A stretch of DNA of 59,365 nucleotides from CAYPKW01 sp964411425 (GCA_964411425.1 CAYPKW010000011.1:1-59365); one strand, 5' to 3'. Shown: positions 20,879 to 30,149, counted from the stretch's first letter. Notes: a model not told the origin generated them from the sequence alone. Translations and numbers: made by a program.

Positions 20879-22276
20879 ATGGGCCGCTCGTCCTCGCCGG
20901 TACACGTCATCGGCGGCGGCCTCGCCGGCAGCGAGGCCGCCTGGCAGTTGGCGCGCGCCGGCGTGCCGGCGGTGCTGCACGAGATGCGGCCCCTGCGCTC
21001 CACCGAGGCCCACAAGACCGATCGCCTGGCCGAGCTCGTCTGCTCCAACTCGTTCCGTTCCGACGACGCTTCGCACAATGCCGTCGGGCTGCTGCACGAG
21101 GAGATGCGCCGCTGCGGCTCGCTCGTCATGGCGGCGGCGGACCGCCACAAGCTGCCGGCCGGCGGCGCGCTTGCCGTGGACCGCGACGGCTTCGCCGCCG
21201 AGGTGACGGCGCGGCTTGACGCCGAGCCATTGCTTGCCATCGCGCGGGGCGAAGTGGCGGGATTGCCGCCCAGCGACTGGGACCAGGTGATTGTCGCCAC
21301 CGGGCCGCTCACCTCGCCGGCCCTTGCCGCGGCGATGCAGACGCTTACCGGCGAGGCGTCCCTCGCCTTCTTCGATGCCATTGCCCCCATCGTCCACACC
21401 GATACGATCGACCTCGCCCGCGCCTGGTTCCAGTCCCGATACGACAAGACCGGCCCCGGCGGCGGCACGGCGGATTACATCAATTGCCCACTCGACCGGG
21501 CGGAATACGAGACCTTTGTCGGCGCGCTGCTGGCGGGCGACAAGACGGAATTCAAGGCGTGGGAGACGAACACGCCCTATTTCGAGGGTTGCCTGCCGAT
21601 CGAGGTCATGGCCGTACGCGGCCGCGATACCTTGCGCTTCGGCCCGATGAAGCCGGTCGGATTGACCGATCCCCGCACCGGCCGGCGGCCCTACGCGGTC
21701 GTCCAGCTGCGCCGGGACAACGCCCTCGGCACCCTCTACAACGTGGTCGGATTCCAGACCAAGCTGAAGCACGCGGAGCAGGTGCGCATCTTCCGCACGA
21801 TCCCGGGCCTGGAGAACGCCGAGTTCGCGCGGCTGGGCGGGCTGCACCGCAACACCTTCGTCAACAGCCCGCGGCTGCTGGATCGCTGGCTCCGGCTCAA
21901 GGTGGAACCGCGGCTGCGCCTCGCCGGCCAGATCACCGGCGTCGAGGGCTACGTGGAAAGCGCCGCGATCGGACTGCTCGCCGGGCGCTTCGCCGCCGCG
22001 GAGCGGCATGGCGCGCGGCCCGTGGCACCACCCTCGACGACGGCGCTGGGCGCGCTGCTCGGCCATATCGCGGGCGGTGCAGACCCGAGCACCTTCCAGC
22101 CGATGAACATAAATTTCGGCCTTTTGCCGCCGCTGCCCAGCCGCGATGGGACGGATTTGGCCCGCGCGGCCCGCAAGCCGGCGCTGGCGGCACGCGCGCT
22201 TGCCGATCTCGAGGGCTGGCTCGGCACCACAAATCTAGGGGGTAAATTAGATGCATTCCACAACATACTGTGTTAA
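20879..22276 (+). CDS. trmFO: tRNA m5U54 methyltransferase, folate/FAD-dependent
   Basis: TrmFO methylates U54 of tRNA using methylenetetrahydrofolate and FADH2. The 465-residue protein begins with the FAD-binding motif VHVIGGGLAGSEAAWQLA, then the signature HEMRPLRSTEAHKTD and the SNSFRSDD block with its conserved residues. Near the C-terminus is the family stretch PMNINFGLLPPL. It is divergent from amiC across 157 bases, where I see no clear promoter. Confidence 0.96.
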   Translation: MGRSSSPVHVIGGGLAGSEAAWQLARAGVPAVLHEMRPLRSTEAHKTDRLAELVCSNSFRSDDASHNAVGLLHEEMRRCGSLVMAAADRHKLPAGGALAVDRDGFAAEVTARLDAEPLLAIARGEVAGLPPSDWDQVIVATGPLTSPALAAAMQTLTGEASLAFFDAIAPIVHTDTIDLARAWFQSRYDKTGPGGGTADYINCPLDRAEYETFVGALLAGDKTEFKAWETNTPYFEGCLPIEVMAVRGRDTLRFGPMKPVGLTDPRTGRRPYAVVQLRRDNALGTLYNVVGFQTKLKHAEQVRIFRTIPGLENAEFARLGGLHRNTFVNSPRLLDRWLRLKVEPRLRLAGQITGVEGYVESAAIGLLAGRFAAAERHGARPVAPPSTTALGALLGHIAGGADPSTFQPMNINFGLLPPLPSRDGTDLARAARKPALAARALADLEGWLGTTNLGGKLDAFHNILC

Positions 22277-22309
22277 CCTGCACGTGGGCCCGTAACGGGG
22301 GAGGTCCTC

Positions 22310-22906
22310 ATGGCATCCATCCTGCAGTCCTTGCACAAGACCCTGGCGGTCGGCCTCGGTCTCGCCGTCATCCTGTTCCTCCTCTACCTGGGGATACAGG
22401 GCTTCGACAACGCCACCTTCTGGTCGTTCCTGTTCCGCTGGCTGCACGTCTTGAGCGGCATCCTGTGGATCGGCCTGCTCTACTACTTCAACTTCGTTCA
22501 GATCCCGAGCATGCCGAAGATCCCAGACGAGCAGAAGCCGGCGATCAGCAAGGTGATCGCGCCCGAGGTGCTGTTCTGGTTCCGCTGGGCGGCGATGGCC
22601 ACGCTCGTCACCGGCGTCATCCTGGCGGCAATCAACGGCTATCTGCTGGAAGCGATCCTCATCGGGCTGATCGACGGCGTACCGATGCATACCGCGATCG
22701 GCATCGGCATGTGGCTCGCCGCCATCATGTGGTTCAACGTGTGGTTCGTGATCTGGCCCAATCAGCAGAAGGCGTTGGGCCTGGTCGAGGCCGACGCGGA
22801 CGCCAAGAAGGCGGCGGCGCGCACCGCGATGCTGTTCTCGCGGACCAACACCGCACTGTCGATCCCGATGCTGTTCGCGATGGTTTCGGCGCAGAATATC
22901 TATTGA
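22310..22906 (+). CDS. Stand-alone PuuD-like integral membrane protein
   Basis: The 198-residue inner-membrane protein has about five hydrophobic segments. The stretch RWLHVLSGILWIGLLYYFNFVQ and the following FWFRWAAMATLVTG match the membrane part of PuuD, a cytochrome-c-linked urate hydroxylase. The C-terminal cytochrome c domain of PuuD is absent. Histidines in the WLHV and MHTAIG segments could be haem ligands, but that is conjecture. GGGGAGG precedes the ATG, 33 bases after trmFO. Many alphaproteobacteria carry such a short form; its job is not known to me. Confidence 0.72.
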   Translation: MASILQSLHKTLAVGLGLAVILFLLYLGIQGFDNATFWSFLFRWLHVLSGILWIGLLYYFNFVQIPSMPKIPDEQKPAISKVIAPEVLFWFRWAAMATLVTGVILAAINGYLLEAILIGLIDGVPMHTAIGIGMWLAAIMWFNVWFVIWPNQQKALGLVEADADAKKAAARTAMLFSRTNTALSIPMLFAMVSAQNIY

Positions 22907-22933
22907 GGTCGCGGCGGACGACGGCCTATGAGC

Positions 22934-22953
22934 GGGGCCGCTCCGGCGGCCCC
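22934..22953 (+). terminator. Possible terminator after the PuuD-like gene
   Basis: A 7-base GC stem (GGGGCCG/CGGCCCC) with a 6-base loop lies 27 bases after the stop. Only a short GTTC follows, so termination would be weak. Confidence 0.35.
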
Positions 22954-22969
22954 GTTCAGTCCCATCTCG

Positions 22970-23353
22970 TCAACCCACCGCGATCAAGGCGGCGGCGACC
23001 CGGCGCCCCTCCGACATCAGCACGTTGTAGGTGCGCGCCGCGGCGCCGGTGTCCATCGGCTCGATGACGACGCCCGCCGCGCGCAGCGCTTGACGAAGCG
23101 GCGCCGGAACCGGCGCCGCCTGCCCGCCGCAGCCGAGTAGCAAGACCTCGACCGTGCCCGCGGCGCCGGCCCGCGCGACCTCGCCCAGGCTCTCGGCGGT
23201 CACCTGTCCCGCCTCGGCGACGGGCCACGGCAGCGTGCGATCCGTGAACACCAGGATGGAGCCGCCGAACACGGCGCCGCTCACTCGGAAGCGCCCGTCG
23301 CCGTAGGATTCGATGATCTGCCGGCCGGCCGGGATGAGCGGCGTCAGGTCCAC
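22970..23353 (-). CDS. Mth938-like domain protein
   Basis: The 127-residue protein has the Mth938-like fold (DUF498): MDLTPLIPAGRQIIESYGDGRFRV, then VEVLLLGCGGQAAPVP and PMDTGAAARTYNVLMSEGR. Homologues are related to the assembly factor NDUFAF3 in mitochondria. In alphaproteobacteria they usually sit next to secF, as here with a gap of 13 bases. The bacterial function is not established; it may assist membrane complex assembly. Confidence 0.88.
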   Translation of the reverse strand: MDLTPLIPAGRQIIESYGDGRFRVSGAVFGGSILVFTDRTLPWPVAEAGQVTAESLGEVARAGAAGTVEVLLLGCGGQAAPVPAPLRQALRAAGVVIEPMDTGAAARTYNVLMSEGRRVAAALIAVG

Positions 23354-23366
23354 GCCCGGAATGCCC

Positions 23367-24317
23367 TCACGGCCGGCGCGGCTCGGCGGCGCCCTTGTCC
23401 GCCCCCGCCGGCTCGCCGCCGCGCGCGCGCCGCAGATTCATATAGATCAGCATCGGCGTCGCCACGAAGATCGTGGAATAGCTGCCGATGAAAATGCCCC
23501 AAATCAGCGCCAGGCTGAAGCCGCGAATGACCTCGCCGCCGAAAAAAAACAGCGCCAGCACGGACAGCATGGTGAGCCCGCTGGTGACCGTGGTGCGCGA
23601 CAGCGTCTTGTTGATCGCGAGGTTGATGAGCTCGGCCATCGGCATCTTCTTGTAGCGGCGCATCTCGTCGCGCACCCGGTCGTACACGACCACGGTGTCG
23701 TTGACCGAGTATCCGGCGATGGTCAGCACCGCGGCCACGGTGGTCAAATTGAAATCGAGGTCGAGCAGCGCGAACAGCCCGACCGTCGTGATACAATCGT
23801 GGAAGGTGGCGACGATGGCGTTGACGCCGAACTGCCACTCGTAGCGGAACCAGATGTAGGCGGCGATGCCGGCCAGCGCCAGCGCCGCCGCGAGCAACGC
23901 CGAGTCGATCAGCTCGCCGCCCACCTTGGGACCGACATATTCGGTGCGCCGGTACTCGATACCGGTACCGAGCGCCTCCTTGATAGCGTTGACCGCGCGG
24001 ATCTGCGCCTGTTCGTCGCCCTCCTGCCGCTGCACGCGGATAAGGACCGAATTGGACGCCCCGAACTCCTGCAATGCCACCTCGCCGAGATCGAGCCCGC
24101 CCAGCGTGGCGCGCATTCGACCGAGGTCCGCCGGCTCCGGCGTCTCAACCTCCATCAGGATACCGCCGCGGAAGTCGATGCCGAAATTGAGGCCCTTGAC
24201 GGCGATGAGCCCGGCCGATCCGATGACGAGGGCGAGCGAAATGAGGAAACAAAGCTTGTGATAGCGCATGAAATCGATGCGCGTATCGGGCGGAACCAGG
24301 TGGACCGGACGGAACAT
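23367..24317 (-). CDS. secF: Protein translocase subunit SecF
   Basis: SecF works with SecD in the inner membrane, using proton flow to pull secreted proteins through SecYEG. The 316-residue protein has six membrane segments, a large periplasmic loop after the first (LNFGIDFRGGILMEV) and the RND core GYSVNDTVVVYDRVRDEMRR. It follows secD by one base, so the two are surely co-transcribed. Confidence 0.97.
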   Translation of the reverse strand: MFRPVHLVPPDTRIDFMRYHKLCFLISLALVIGSAGLIAVKGLNFGIDFRGGILMEVETPEPADLGRMRATLGGLDLGEVALQEFGASNSVLIRVQRQEGDEQAQIRAVNAIKEALGTGIEYRRTEYVGPKVGGELIDSALLAAALALAGIAAYIWFRYEWQFGVNAIVATFHDCITTVGLFALLDLDFNLTTVAAVLTIAGYSVNDTVVVYDRVRDEMRRYKKMPMAELINLAINKTLSRTTVTSGLTMLSVLALFFFGGEVIRGFSLALIWGIFIGSYSTIFVATPMLIYMNLRRARGGEPAGADKGAAEPRRP

Positions 24318-24318
24318 G

Positions 24319-25905
24319 TCAAAGCGGCAGGAGCTGCTCGCGGGCGCGGCGCTGCCAGCCCTTGAGCCACAGCACGGTGATGAGCCGGGTCACCATGACG
24401 GCGGTGAACACCGAGGTGAGGATGCCGATCGACAGCGTCACCGCGAAGCCCTTGACCGGGCCCGAGCCCAGCATGAAAAGGATCAGCGAGGAGATCAGCG
24501 TCGTCAGGTTGGCATCGATGATGGTGCTCATCGCCTCGCGATAGCCGTGGTCGATGGCGGTGACCGGGCTGCGGCCGTTGCGCACCTCCTCGCGGATGCG
24601 CTCGAACACCAGCACGTTGGCGTCCACCGCCATGCCCAGCGTCAGCACAATGCCGGCGATGCCGGGGAGCGTCAGGGTCGCTTGCAGCAGCGAGAGCGCG
24701 CCCACCAGCAGCACGCCGTTCAACACCAGCGCGATGTTGGCGAATACCCCGAACAGGCCGTAGGCGGCCAGCATCGCCAGCACGATCGCCGCCAGTCCCA
24801 CGACGCTGGCAAGCTTGCCCGCCTCGATCGAATCGGCGCCGAGGTCGGCTCCCACCGTGCGTTCCTCGAGCACGGTGAGCGGCGCCGGCAAGGCGCCGGC
24901 GCGCAGTAGCAACGCCAGGTCCTGGGCCGACTGCACGGTGAAGCTGCCGCTGATGATGCCGCTGCCGCCGAGGATGGCATCGCGAATGACCGGCGCGCTG
25001 ATCACCTTGCCGTCGAGTACGATGGCGAACAGCTTGCCGACGTTGTCGCGGGTGGCGTCGCCGAAACGCTTGGCGCCGAGCGAATCGAATCGGAAGCTGA
25101 CGACCGGCCGGTTGTCCTCGAAGGTGGCCTGGGCGTCGACCAGGTTCTCGCCGCTCACCATGACGCGCTTCTGCACGACGTAGGCTTGCGGCATGCCCTC
25201 TCGTTCGGTGTCGGTGCTCGCCAACAGCTCGGCGTTGGGCGGCAGCCGCCCCGCCTCGGCCTCCTCCGGCGTCACCGTGGTGTCGACGAACCGGAACGTC
25301 ATCTTGGCGGTCTTGCCGATGAGCGCCTTGATGCGCTCCGGCTCCTTGACCCCCGGAAGCTGCACCAGGATGCGGCTCGCGCCCTGGCGCTGGATGGTCG
25401 GCTCCTTGACGCCCGTCTCGTCGATGCGCCGGCGGATGATCTCGATCGACTGCTCGACAGCGCGCCGCTCGATGTCCCTCAGGACCTGCTCGTCGAGGAT
25501 GATCCGCGCCGAGCCGTCGCTTTCGGTCGCCAGCCGCATGCCGGCCGCGGCCTCCTCCAGCAGCGGCCGCGCCGCCTCCAGCATGCCCGGATCGCGCAGC
25601 CGCACGCGGACCTCGTTGCCGACCGCGCCGAGGTCGGTGTAGCCGATGTTTGCCTTGCGCAGCGCCGTCCGCGCGCCGTCGACCGCGGCCGTTATCCGCT
25701 CCTGGACCACGACGCCCACCCCCACCTCCATGAGGAGGTGCGAGCCCCCTTGCAGGTCGAGCCCCAGGCTCACCTGTTGATGCGGCAACCAGTCGGGTAG
25801 GCGTTCCGCCGTCTCGGGGCTGAGAAGATTGGGTGCCGCCGCCACGATGCCGGCGAGCAGCACGGCGGCGATGACCGCGATCTTCCATTTGGCGAAATAG
25901 ATCAT
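24319..25905 (-). CDS. secD: Protein translocase subunit SecD
   Basis: SecD is the larger partner of SecF. The 528-residue protein has a first membrane segment, then LGLDLQGGSHLLMEV, a large periplasmic P1 domain, and the C-terminal five-segment RND domain with GMAVDANVLVFERIREE. Family length is normal. yajC lies 42 bases upstream and secF one base downstream. Confidence 0.97.
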   Translation of the reverse strand: MIYFAKWKIAVIAAVLLAGIVAAAPNLLSPETAERLPDWLPHQQVSLGLDLQGGSHLLMEVGVGVVVQERITAAVDGARTALRKANIGYTDLGAVGNEVRVRLRDPGMLEAARPLLEEAAAGMRLATESDGSARIILDEQVLRDIERRAVEQSIEIIRRRIDETGVKEPTIQRQGASRILVQLPGVKEPERIKALIGKTAKMTFRFVDTTVTPEEAEAGRLPPNAELLASTDTEREGMPQAYVVQKRVMVSGENLVDAQATFEDNRPVVSFRFDSLGAKRFGDATRDNVGKLFAIVLDGKVISAPVIRDAILGGSGIISGSFTVQSAQDLALLLRAGALPAPLTVLEERTVGADLGADSIEAGKLASVVGLAAIVLAMLAAYGLFGVFANIALVLNGVLLVGALSLLQATLTLPGIAGIVLTLGMAVDANVLVFERIREEVRNGRSPVTAIDHGYREAMSTIIDANLTTLISSLILFMLGSGPVKGFAVTLSIGILTSVFTAVMVTRLITVLWLKGWQRRAREQLLPL

Positions 25906-25947
25906 GGCGCTCGCCGCGACTGGTCGACGCTGACTGGCCGGGCGCCG

Positions 25948-26325
25948 TCAGTCGGACCTGGCGCCCTCGCCCCGCTCCTCGGTGCGCGCCTTGCCGCTGT
26001 CCTCGCCGGCCTCGCCGGTGCGCGTCAGCAACTCGGAGACGCTGGAGCGCACCGCGCGCACGCGCACGCCGTCCGCGATCTCAAGCTGCAACTCGTTGTC
26101 GCCGATCACCTTGCTGACGACCGCGATCAGGCCGCCCGAGGTCACCACCCGGTCCCCGCGCCGCAACGCCCCGACCATCGCCTTGTGGGTCTTCACTTTC
26201 TTCTGCTGCGGGCGAATCAACAGGAAATAGAAGACGACGAAAATCAGGACCAGCGGCAGTATCGAAACGAGATCGAACCCCATTCCGCCACCGGCAGCCT
26301 GCGCGTAGGCCGGCGAGATCAACAT
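25948..26325 (-). CDS. yajC: Preprotein translocase accessory subunit YajC
   Basis: YajC is a small single-span membrane protein bound to SecDF. The protein has one hydrophobic segment (SILPLVLIFVVFYFLLIRPQQKKVK) followed by the family domain with RRGDRVVTSGGLIAVV. I chose the ATG at 26325 (MLISPAYAQA), typical of alphaproteobacterial YajC and preceded by GGAGA at suitable spacing. The ATG at 26337 lacks a ribosome site. An extra Glu/Arg-rich tail ends the protein. Confidence 0.94.
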   Translation of the reverse strand: MLISPAYAQAAGGGMGFDLVSILPLVLIFVVFYFLLIRPQQKKVKTHKAMVGALRRGDRVVTSGGLIAVVSKVIGDNELQLEIADGVRVRAVRSSVSELLTRTGEAGEDSGKARTEERGEGARSD

Positions 26326-26370
26326 ACTTGTCTCCATCGTGGACCGGCCCGGGGGGCGCGGGGCGGCCGG

Positions 26371-26398
26371 ACTATACCGGCCCAGCGGCGAAATGCAA
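26371..26398 (-). promoter_or_regulatory. Candidate sigma70 promoter for yajC-secD-secF
   Basis: On the minus strand TATAGT (26371-26376, five of six consensus) is spaced 16 bases from TTGCAT (26393-26398). The predicted start, about 26364, gives a short leader before yajC. Confidence 0.4.
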
Positions 26399-26467
26399 CC
26401 CAGCCGCCATTGACCGACCTCGGCGTTATGCTAGAAGCGAGGCGCCGTTCTCGGGGAATCGCCTCGG

Positions 26468-27328
26468 ATGACCGATCCCACGCTGGAAGCGCTGCTGCGT
26501 TCGATCGCCGCCGGCCTCGACCGGTTGGCGCCTAGGCCGCATGCCGGCGCCGATCTCGACGGCGCCGACGCTTTCGTCTGGCATTCCGACGGCGGCCGGC
26601 TGGAGGCCGTGGCGCGAGTGAACCGGGTGCCGATCGAATTGCTGCGCGGCATCGACCGGCCGCGCGACATCCTGCTGGAGAACAGCCGGCGTTTCGCGCG
26701 CGGCCTGCCGGCGAACAATGCCCTGCTGTGGGGCGCGCGCGGCACCGGCAAGAGCTCCCTCGTCAAGGCGGTCCACGCCAAGGTCAACGACGAAGGCACG
26801 GCCGCGCGACTGGCGCTGATCGAGATCCACCGCGAGGACCTCGCCTCCCTGCCCCGCCTGCTCAAGGTGCTCGGCGCCGGCAAGCGGCGCGTCATCCTGT
26901 TCTGCGACGATCTCTCCTTCGACGGCGCCGACACCAGCTACAAGTCGCTGAAGGCGATCCTGGAAGGCGGCATCGAGGGCCGGCCGGACAACGCCATCTT
27001 TTATGCCACCTCCAACCGCCGCCATCTGATGCCGCGCGAGATGATCGACAACGAGCGCTCGACCGCCATAAGTCCGGCGGACGCCGTCGAGGAGAAGGTG
27101 TCTTTGTCCGATCGCTTCGGGCTCTGGCTCGGCTTCCACGCCTGCGACCAGGACACCTACTTCGCGATCGTGGAGGGCTATGCCAGGCACTACGGCCTCG
27201 CGGTTCCGCTCGAAGCCCTGCGCGCCGAGGCCAACGAGTGGTCCGTGACGCGCGGTGCGCGCTCGGGCCGCGTCGCCTGGCAGTTCATTCAGGACTTGGC
27301 CGGACGCCTGGGCAAGCGACTGGAATAG
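26468..27328 (+). CDS. DUF815-family AAA ATPase
   Basis: The 286-residue cytoplasmic protein has Walker A GARGTGKSS near residue 91 and Walker B RVILFCDDLSFD, then ATSNRRHLMPREM with a sensor-like Asn/Arg. This is the DUF815 family, whose function is unknown. It is often next to yajC in alphaproteobacteria, here divergent from it. The ATG at 26468 gives the usual family length. Confidence 0.9.
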   Translation: MTDPTLEALLRSIAAGLDRLAPRPHAGADLDGADAFVWHSDGGRLEAVARVNRVPIELLRGIDRPRDILLENSRRFARGLPANNALLWGARGTGKSSLVKAVHAKVNDEGTAARLALIEIHREDLASLPRLLKVLGAGKRRVILFCDDLSFDGADTSYKSLKAILEGGIEGRPDNAIFYATSNRRHLMPREMIDNERSTAISPADAVEEKVSLSDRFGLWLGFHACDQDTYFAIVEGYARHYGLAVPLEALRAEANEWSVTRGARSGRVAWQFIQDLAGRLGKRLE

Positions 27329-27448
27329 ATTCGCAAGAGCAGAGTTTAGCTGACTGGAATCGCTCCCCGGTCTTTCGCGGGGCAGGCCGTTCTCTCCAGT
27401 CCTCACGCCGGCGCCCCCGGACCCATTCCGGTGGCGGTTTTCTCCGAT

Positions 27449-27529
27449 CGTCATGCCGGCGAAAGCCGGTATCCGTTTCGACGGCCCGCGTTGGCAGTGC
27501 CAAGGGTCCCGGCTTGCGCCGGAACGACG
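27449..27529. repeat. REP-like inverted pair of short palindromes
   Basis: Two related units lie head to head: GTCATGCCGGCGAAAGCCGG at the left and, as its inverted copy, CCCGGCTTGCGCCGGAACGA at the right. Each can form a hairpin, with a 30-base spacer. They lie between the convergent DUF815 ATPase and nlpD. A similar pair occurs at 46368-46441. This is the style of dispersed REP/BIME elements. Confidence 0.7.
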
Positions 27530-27594
27530 TCGGAAGAATGCGAGCGAGCCGTCGCTTCGGCGAGCGGGCAGTCTCCAGTCAGCGCGATTCCGCG

Positions 27595-28632
27595 CTACGC
27601 CCCGCTCGACGCCAGGTGAGGCAACGGGTCGACCGCCTCGGTGCCCCGGCGAATCTCGAAGTGAAGCTGCGGCTCGGCGACGTTGCCGGTGCTGCCGACG
27701 CGCGCCACCGTCTGCCCGCGCTTAACCCTGTCGCCGCGCTTCACCAGGATCCTGTCGTTGTGCGCATAGGCCGAGGTCCAGCCATTGGCGTGCCGGATCA
27801 ACAACAGGTTGCCGAACCCCTGCATCTCGTTGCCGACGTAGGCGACCACCCCGGCCTCGGCCGCCTTGACGGGCGCGCCGCGCGGCGCCGCGATGTTGAG
27901 CCCGTCGTTGCGCAGGCCGCCCGCTTTCTCGCCGAAGCGCGACAGCAGCTTGCCGTTGACCGGCCACAAGAACCGGCCGTCCGAGGCCGGCGATGACGCG
28001 CCGGCAATGGCGGGTTCCGGTTTGGCCGGCGGCGCCGCGGATGGCGACAAGGGTTGCGGGGGCGGGACGGAAGCGCTTGGCGCCGGCATCGCCTCCGGCG
28101 GAGTCAATTCGAGCGAGGTGATGGCGCCCGACGTGTCCGGCGCGGGCCCCTCGGTTGGCGTAGCCGCCGGCGCCTCGGCATTCGCAACCGCCGAGCGCAC
28201 GGACGCCGGCAACAGCAGCCGCTGGCCGATGCGGATAATGTAGGGCGGCTGGATGCCGTTGAGACGGATCAGCGAGCTGCGATCGATGCCGTAACGCCGG
28301 GATATTCCGTAGATGGTGTCGCCCGCCTGCACGACGTGCTCGCGCCGGGCGGGAATGGTCAGCACCTGACCCGGCGTCAGCCGGTAGGGCGGCCTGAGGC
28401 CATTCACCTCGATGAGCTCGCGGATCGATACTCGAAAGCTGCTCGATAATTGGTAGATGGTGTCGCCCTCGGCGACGGTGTAGCTGCCGCCCTGGGAGCC
28501 GATATCCGGAACCGGGGCCTCGGTCGCCCGCGCGGCCGCTTCGGCGTCGAGCGGCGGACGGCCGGACCGGTTGCAGGCCGCAACGGCCAGCAAGGCCGCC
28601 AACATTGCCACGGTCCCCGCAATTCGCCTCAT
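27595..28632 (-). CDS. nlpD: NlpD-like LysM/degenerate LytM lipoprotein
   Basis: This is an outer-membrane-type lipoprotein of about 345 residues: a short signal ending in the lipobox LLAVAAC, two LysM peptidoglycan-binding repeats (YTVAEGDTIYQLS and HVVQAGDTIYGIS), a Pro/Ala-rich linker, and a C-terminal M23/LytM domain. In that domain the first zinc-binding motif HxGID reads NDGLN and the HxH motif reads QLH, so key ligands are missing. This matches NlpD/EnvC proteins, which activate cell-wall amidases rather than cut peptidoglycan. The ATG at 28632 gives the best signal peptide; 28656 is possible. It is last in the surE-pcm-nlpD cluster. Confidence 0.9.
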   Translation of the reverse strand: MRRIAGTVAMLAALLAVAACNRSGRPPLDAEAAARATEAPVPDIGSQGGSYTVAEGDTIYQLSSSFRVSIRELIEVNGLRPPYRLTPGQVLTIPARREHVVQAGDTIYGISRRYGIDRSSLIRLNGIQPPYIIRIGQRLLLPASVRSAVANAEAPAATPTEGPAPDTSGAITSLELTPPEAMPAPSASVPPPQPLSPSAAPPAKPEPAIAGASSPASDGRFLWPVNGKLLSRFGEKAGGLRNDGLNIAAPRGAPVKAAEAGVVAYVGNEMQGFGNLLLIRHANGWTSAYAHNDRILVKRGDRVKRGQTVARVGSTGNVAEPQLHFEIRRGTEAVDPLPHLASSGA

Positions 28633-28683
28633 CCCGCGAGTCCTCCGCGTCATCATCGCCTCGGGCGCGTCATTCCGCGCCGC

Positions 28684-29373
28684 TCATGCCAGAGTAAGAT
28701 CGCCAGGTCCAGAGGGAACCTCGCGTCCCGCCTCCTCGGCCGCCAGCAGCCCGACGACGAGCGGCACGAAACGAACCGCGCCCAGGCTGTCCCGTTTCTC
28801 GCCGGCCGCGGTCCGGGCGATCCGTACCAAGTCCTGATCGCCCCGCTCGGGGCCGATCGGAAGCACCATGATACCACCGATCGCGAGTTGCTCGTATAGC
28901 GCCGAGGGCACCTCGCCGGTAGCGGCCGTGACGAGAATGCGGTCGAACGGCGCTTGCTCCTTCCAACCCAGGCTGCCGTCGCCCGTCTTGGCGGTGATGT
29001 TGTGCAGCCGCAGCTCCATGAACCGCCTCTCCGCCGCGCGCAACAGGGCCTTGTGGCGCTCGATGGTATAGACCCGCCGGCCCAGGCGGGACAGCACCGC
29101 CGCCTGGTAGCCGGACCCGGTGCCGATCTCCAGCACCTTGTGACGCGGGCGGAGCGCAAGCGACTGCGTCATCAGGGCCACCACCTGCGGCTGGCTCAAG
29201 GTCTGGCCGTGCCCGATGGGAAGCGCCCGGTTCTCGTAGGCCTGATCGAGGAAGGGCTCCGGCACGAAGGCCTCGCGCGGGATGCGCTCGATTGCCGCCA
29301 GCACCCTGGTATCGGTTATGCCTGCCTGGCGCAGCAGCATGATCAGGCGGATCTTGCGCGCGGCGAGGCTCAC
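28684..29373 (-). CDS. pcm: Protein-L-isoaspartate O-methyltransferase
   Basis: Pcm methylates isoaspartyl residues in aged proteins so that they can revert. The 229-residue enzyme has the substrate-side motif IGHGQTLSQPQVVALM, the SAM-binding LEIGTGSGYQAAVLS, and GGIMVLPIG near the C-terminus. Its start overlaps the surE stop by four bases. The order surE-pcm-nlpD is widely conserved in proteobacteria. Confidence 0.97.
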   Translation of the reverse strand: MSLAARKIRLIMLLRQAGITDTRVLAAIERIPREAFVPEPFLDQAYENRALPIGHGQTLSQPQVVALMTQSLALRPRHKVLEIGTGSGYQAAVLSRLGRRVYTIERHKALLRAAERRFMELRLHNITAKTGDGSLGWKEQAPFDRILVTAATGEVPSALYEQLAIGGIMVLPIGPERGDQDLVRIARTAAGEKRDSLGAVRFVPLVVGLLAAEEAGREVPSGPGDLTLA

Positions 29374-30149
29374 GTGAAGCTGGTCCGCAGTTTCTTGAGC
29401 ATCCGCTCGTCCGTCATGTCAACGCGAAGCGGCGTCACCGAGATGGCGCCCTCGCGCGTCACCGCCAGGTCGGTCCCCCCAGCCACGCCGTCGTCGCTTG
29501 TGAAGTCGCCGATCCAGACATAGGGCCGGCCGACCGGATCGGTCATCTGCACCACCTCGATGCCCGCCGCCCGGCGGCCCTGGCGCGCCAGCCGCACGCC
29601 CGTCACGGCAGGCGCCAGGACATTGGGAAAATTGACGCTGATCATGGTGTCGGGCGGCCACTCTACCCGCATCAGGCGGCGAATGACGTCGGGCGCATGG
29701 TGTTCGGCCGTTTGCCAGTGCACGGTGGCGCCGTCGCGAATCTGGCTCAGCGCGATGGCCGGAATACGCAGCAGCGTCGCCTCCATCGCCGCCGCGATGG
29801 TGCCCGAGTAGGTCACGTCCTCGCCCAGGTTGGCGCCGCGATTGACGCCCGACAGCACGAGACGCGGCGGGCGCGGCCGGACGATGTGGTTCACCGCCAG
29901 CAGCACGCAATCGGTGGGCGTGCCGTCCACGGCGAAGCGGCGGCTCGACAGCCGGCGCACCTGTAGCGGCCGGCGCAGGGTCAGCGAGTGCCCCGCCCCG
30001 CTCTGCTCCACCTCGGGCGCAACCACCCAGACGTCGCGCGATAGCATCCGCGCGACACGCTCCAGCACCTTCAGCCCGGGCGCGTTGATGCCGTCGTCGT
30101 TGGTGACGAGGATGCGGGTGAAGGCGAGCTCGGGCGGTGCTTCAGGCAT
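29370..30149 (-). CDS. surE: 5'/3'-nucleotidase SurE
   Basis: SurE is a metal-dependent nucleotidase and exopolyphosphatase. The protein, about 259 residues, opens with the metal motif ILVTNDDGINAPGL and has the SGVNRGANLGEDVTYSGT block with catalytic Asn/Ser. The ATG at 30149 (MPEAPPELAF) overlaps the end of serS by eight bases; longer readings run into serS. It is coupled with serS upstream and pcm downstream. Confidence 0.96.
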   Translation of the reverse strand: MPEAPPELAFTRILVTNDDGINAPGLKVLERVARMLSRDVWVVAPEVEQSGAGHSLTLRRPLQVRRLSSRRFAVDGTPTDCVLLAVNHIVRPRPPRLVLSGVNRGANLGEDVTYSGTIAAAMEATLLRIPAIALSQIRDGATVHWQTAEHHAPDVIRRLMRVEWPPDTMISVNFPNVLAPAVTGVRLARQGRRAAGIEVVQMTDPVGRPYVWIGDFTSDDGVAGGTDLAVTREGAISVTPLRVDMTDERMLKKLRTSFT

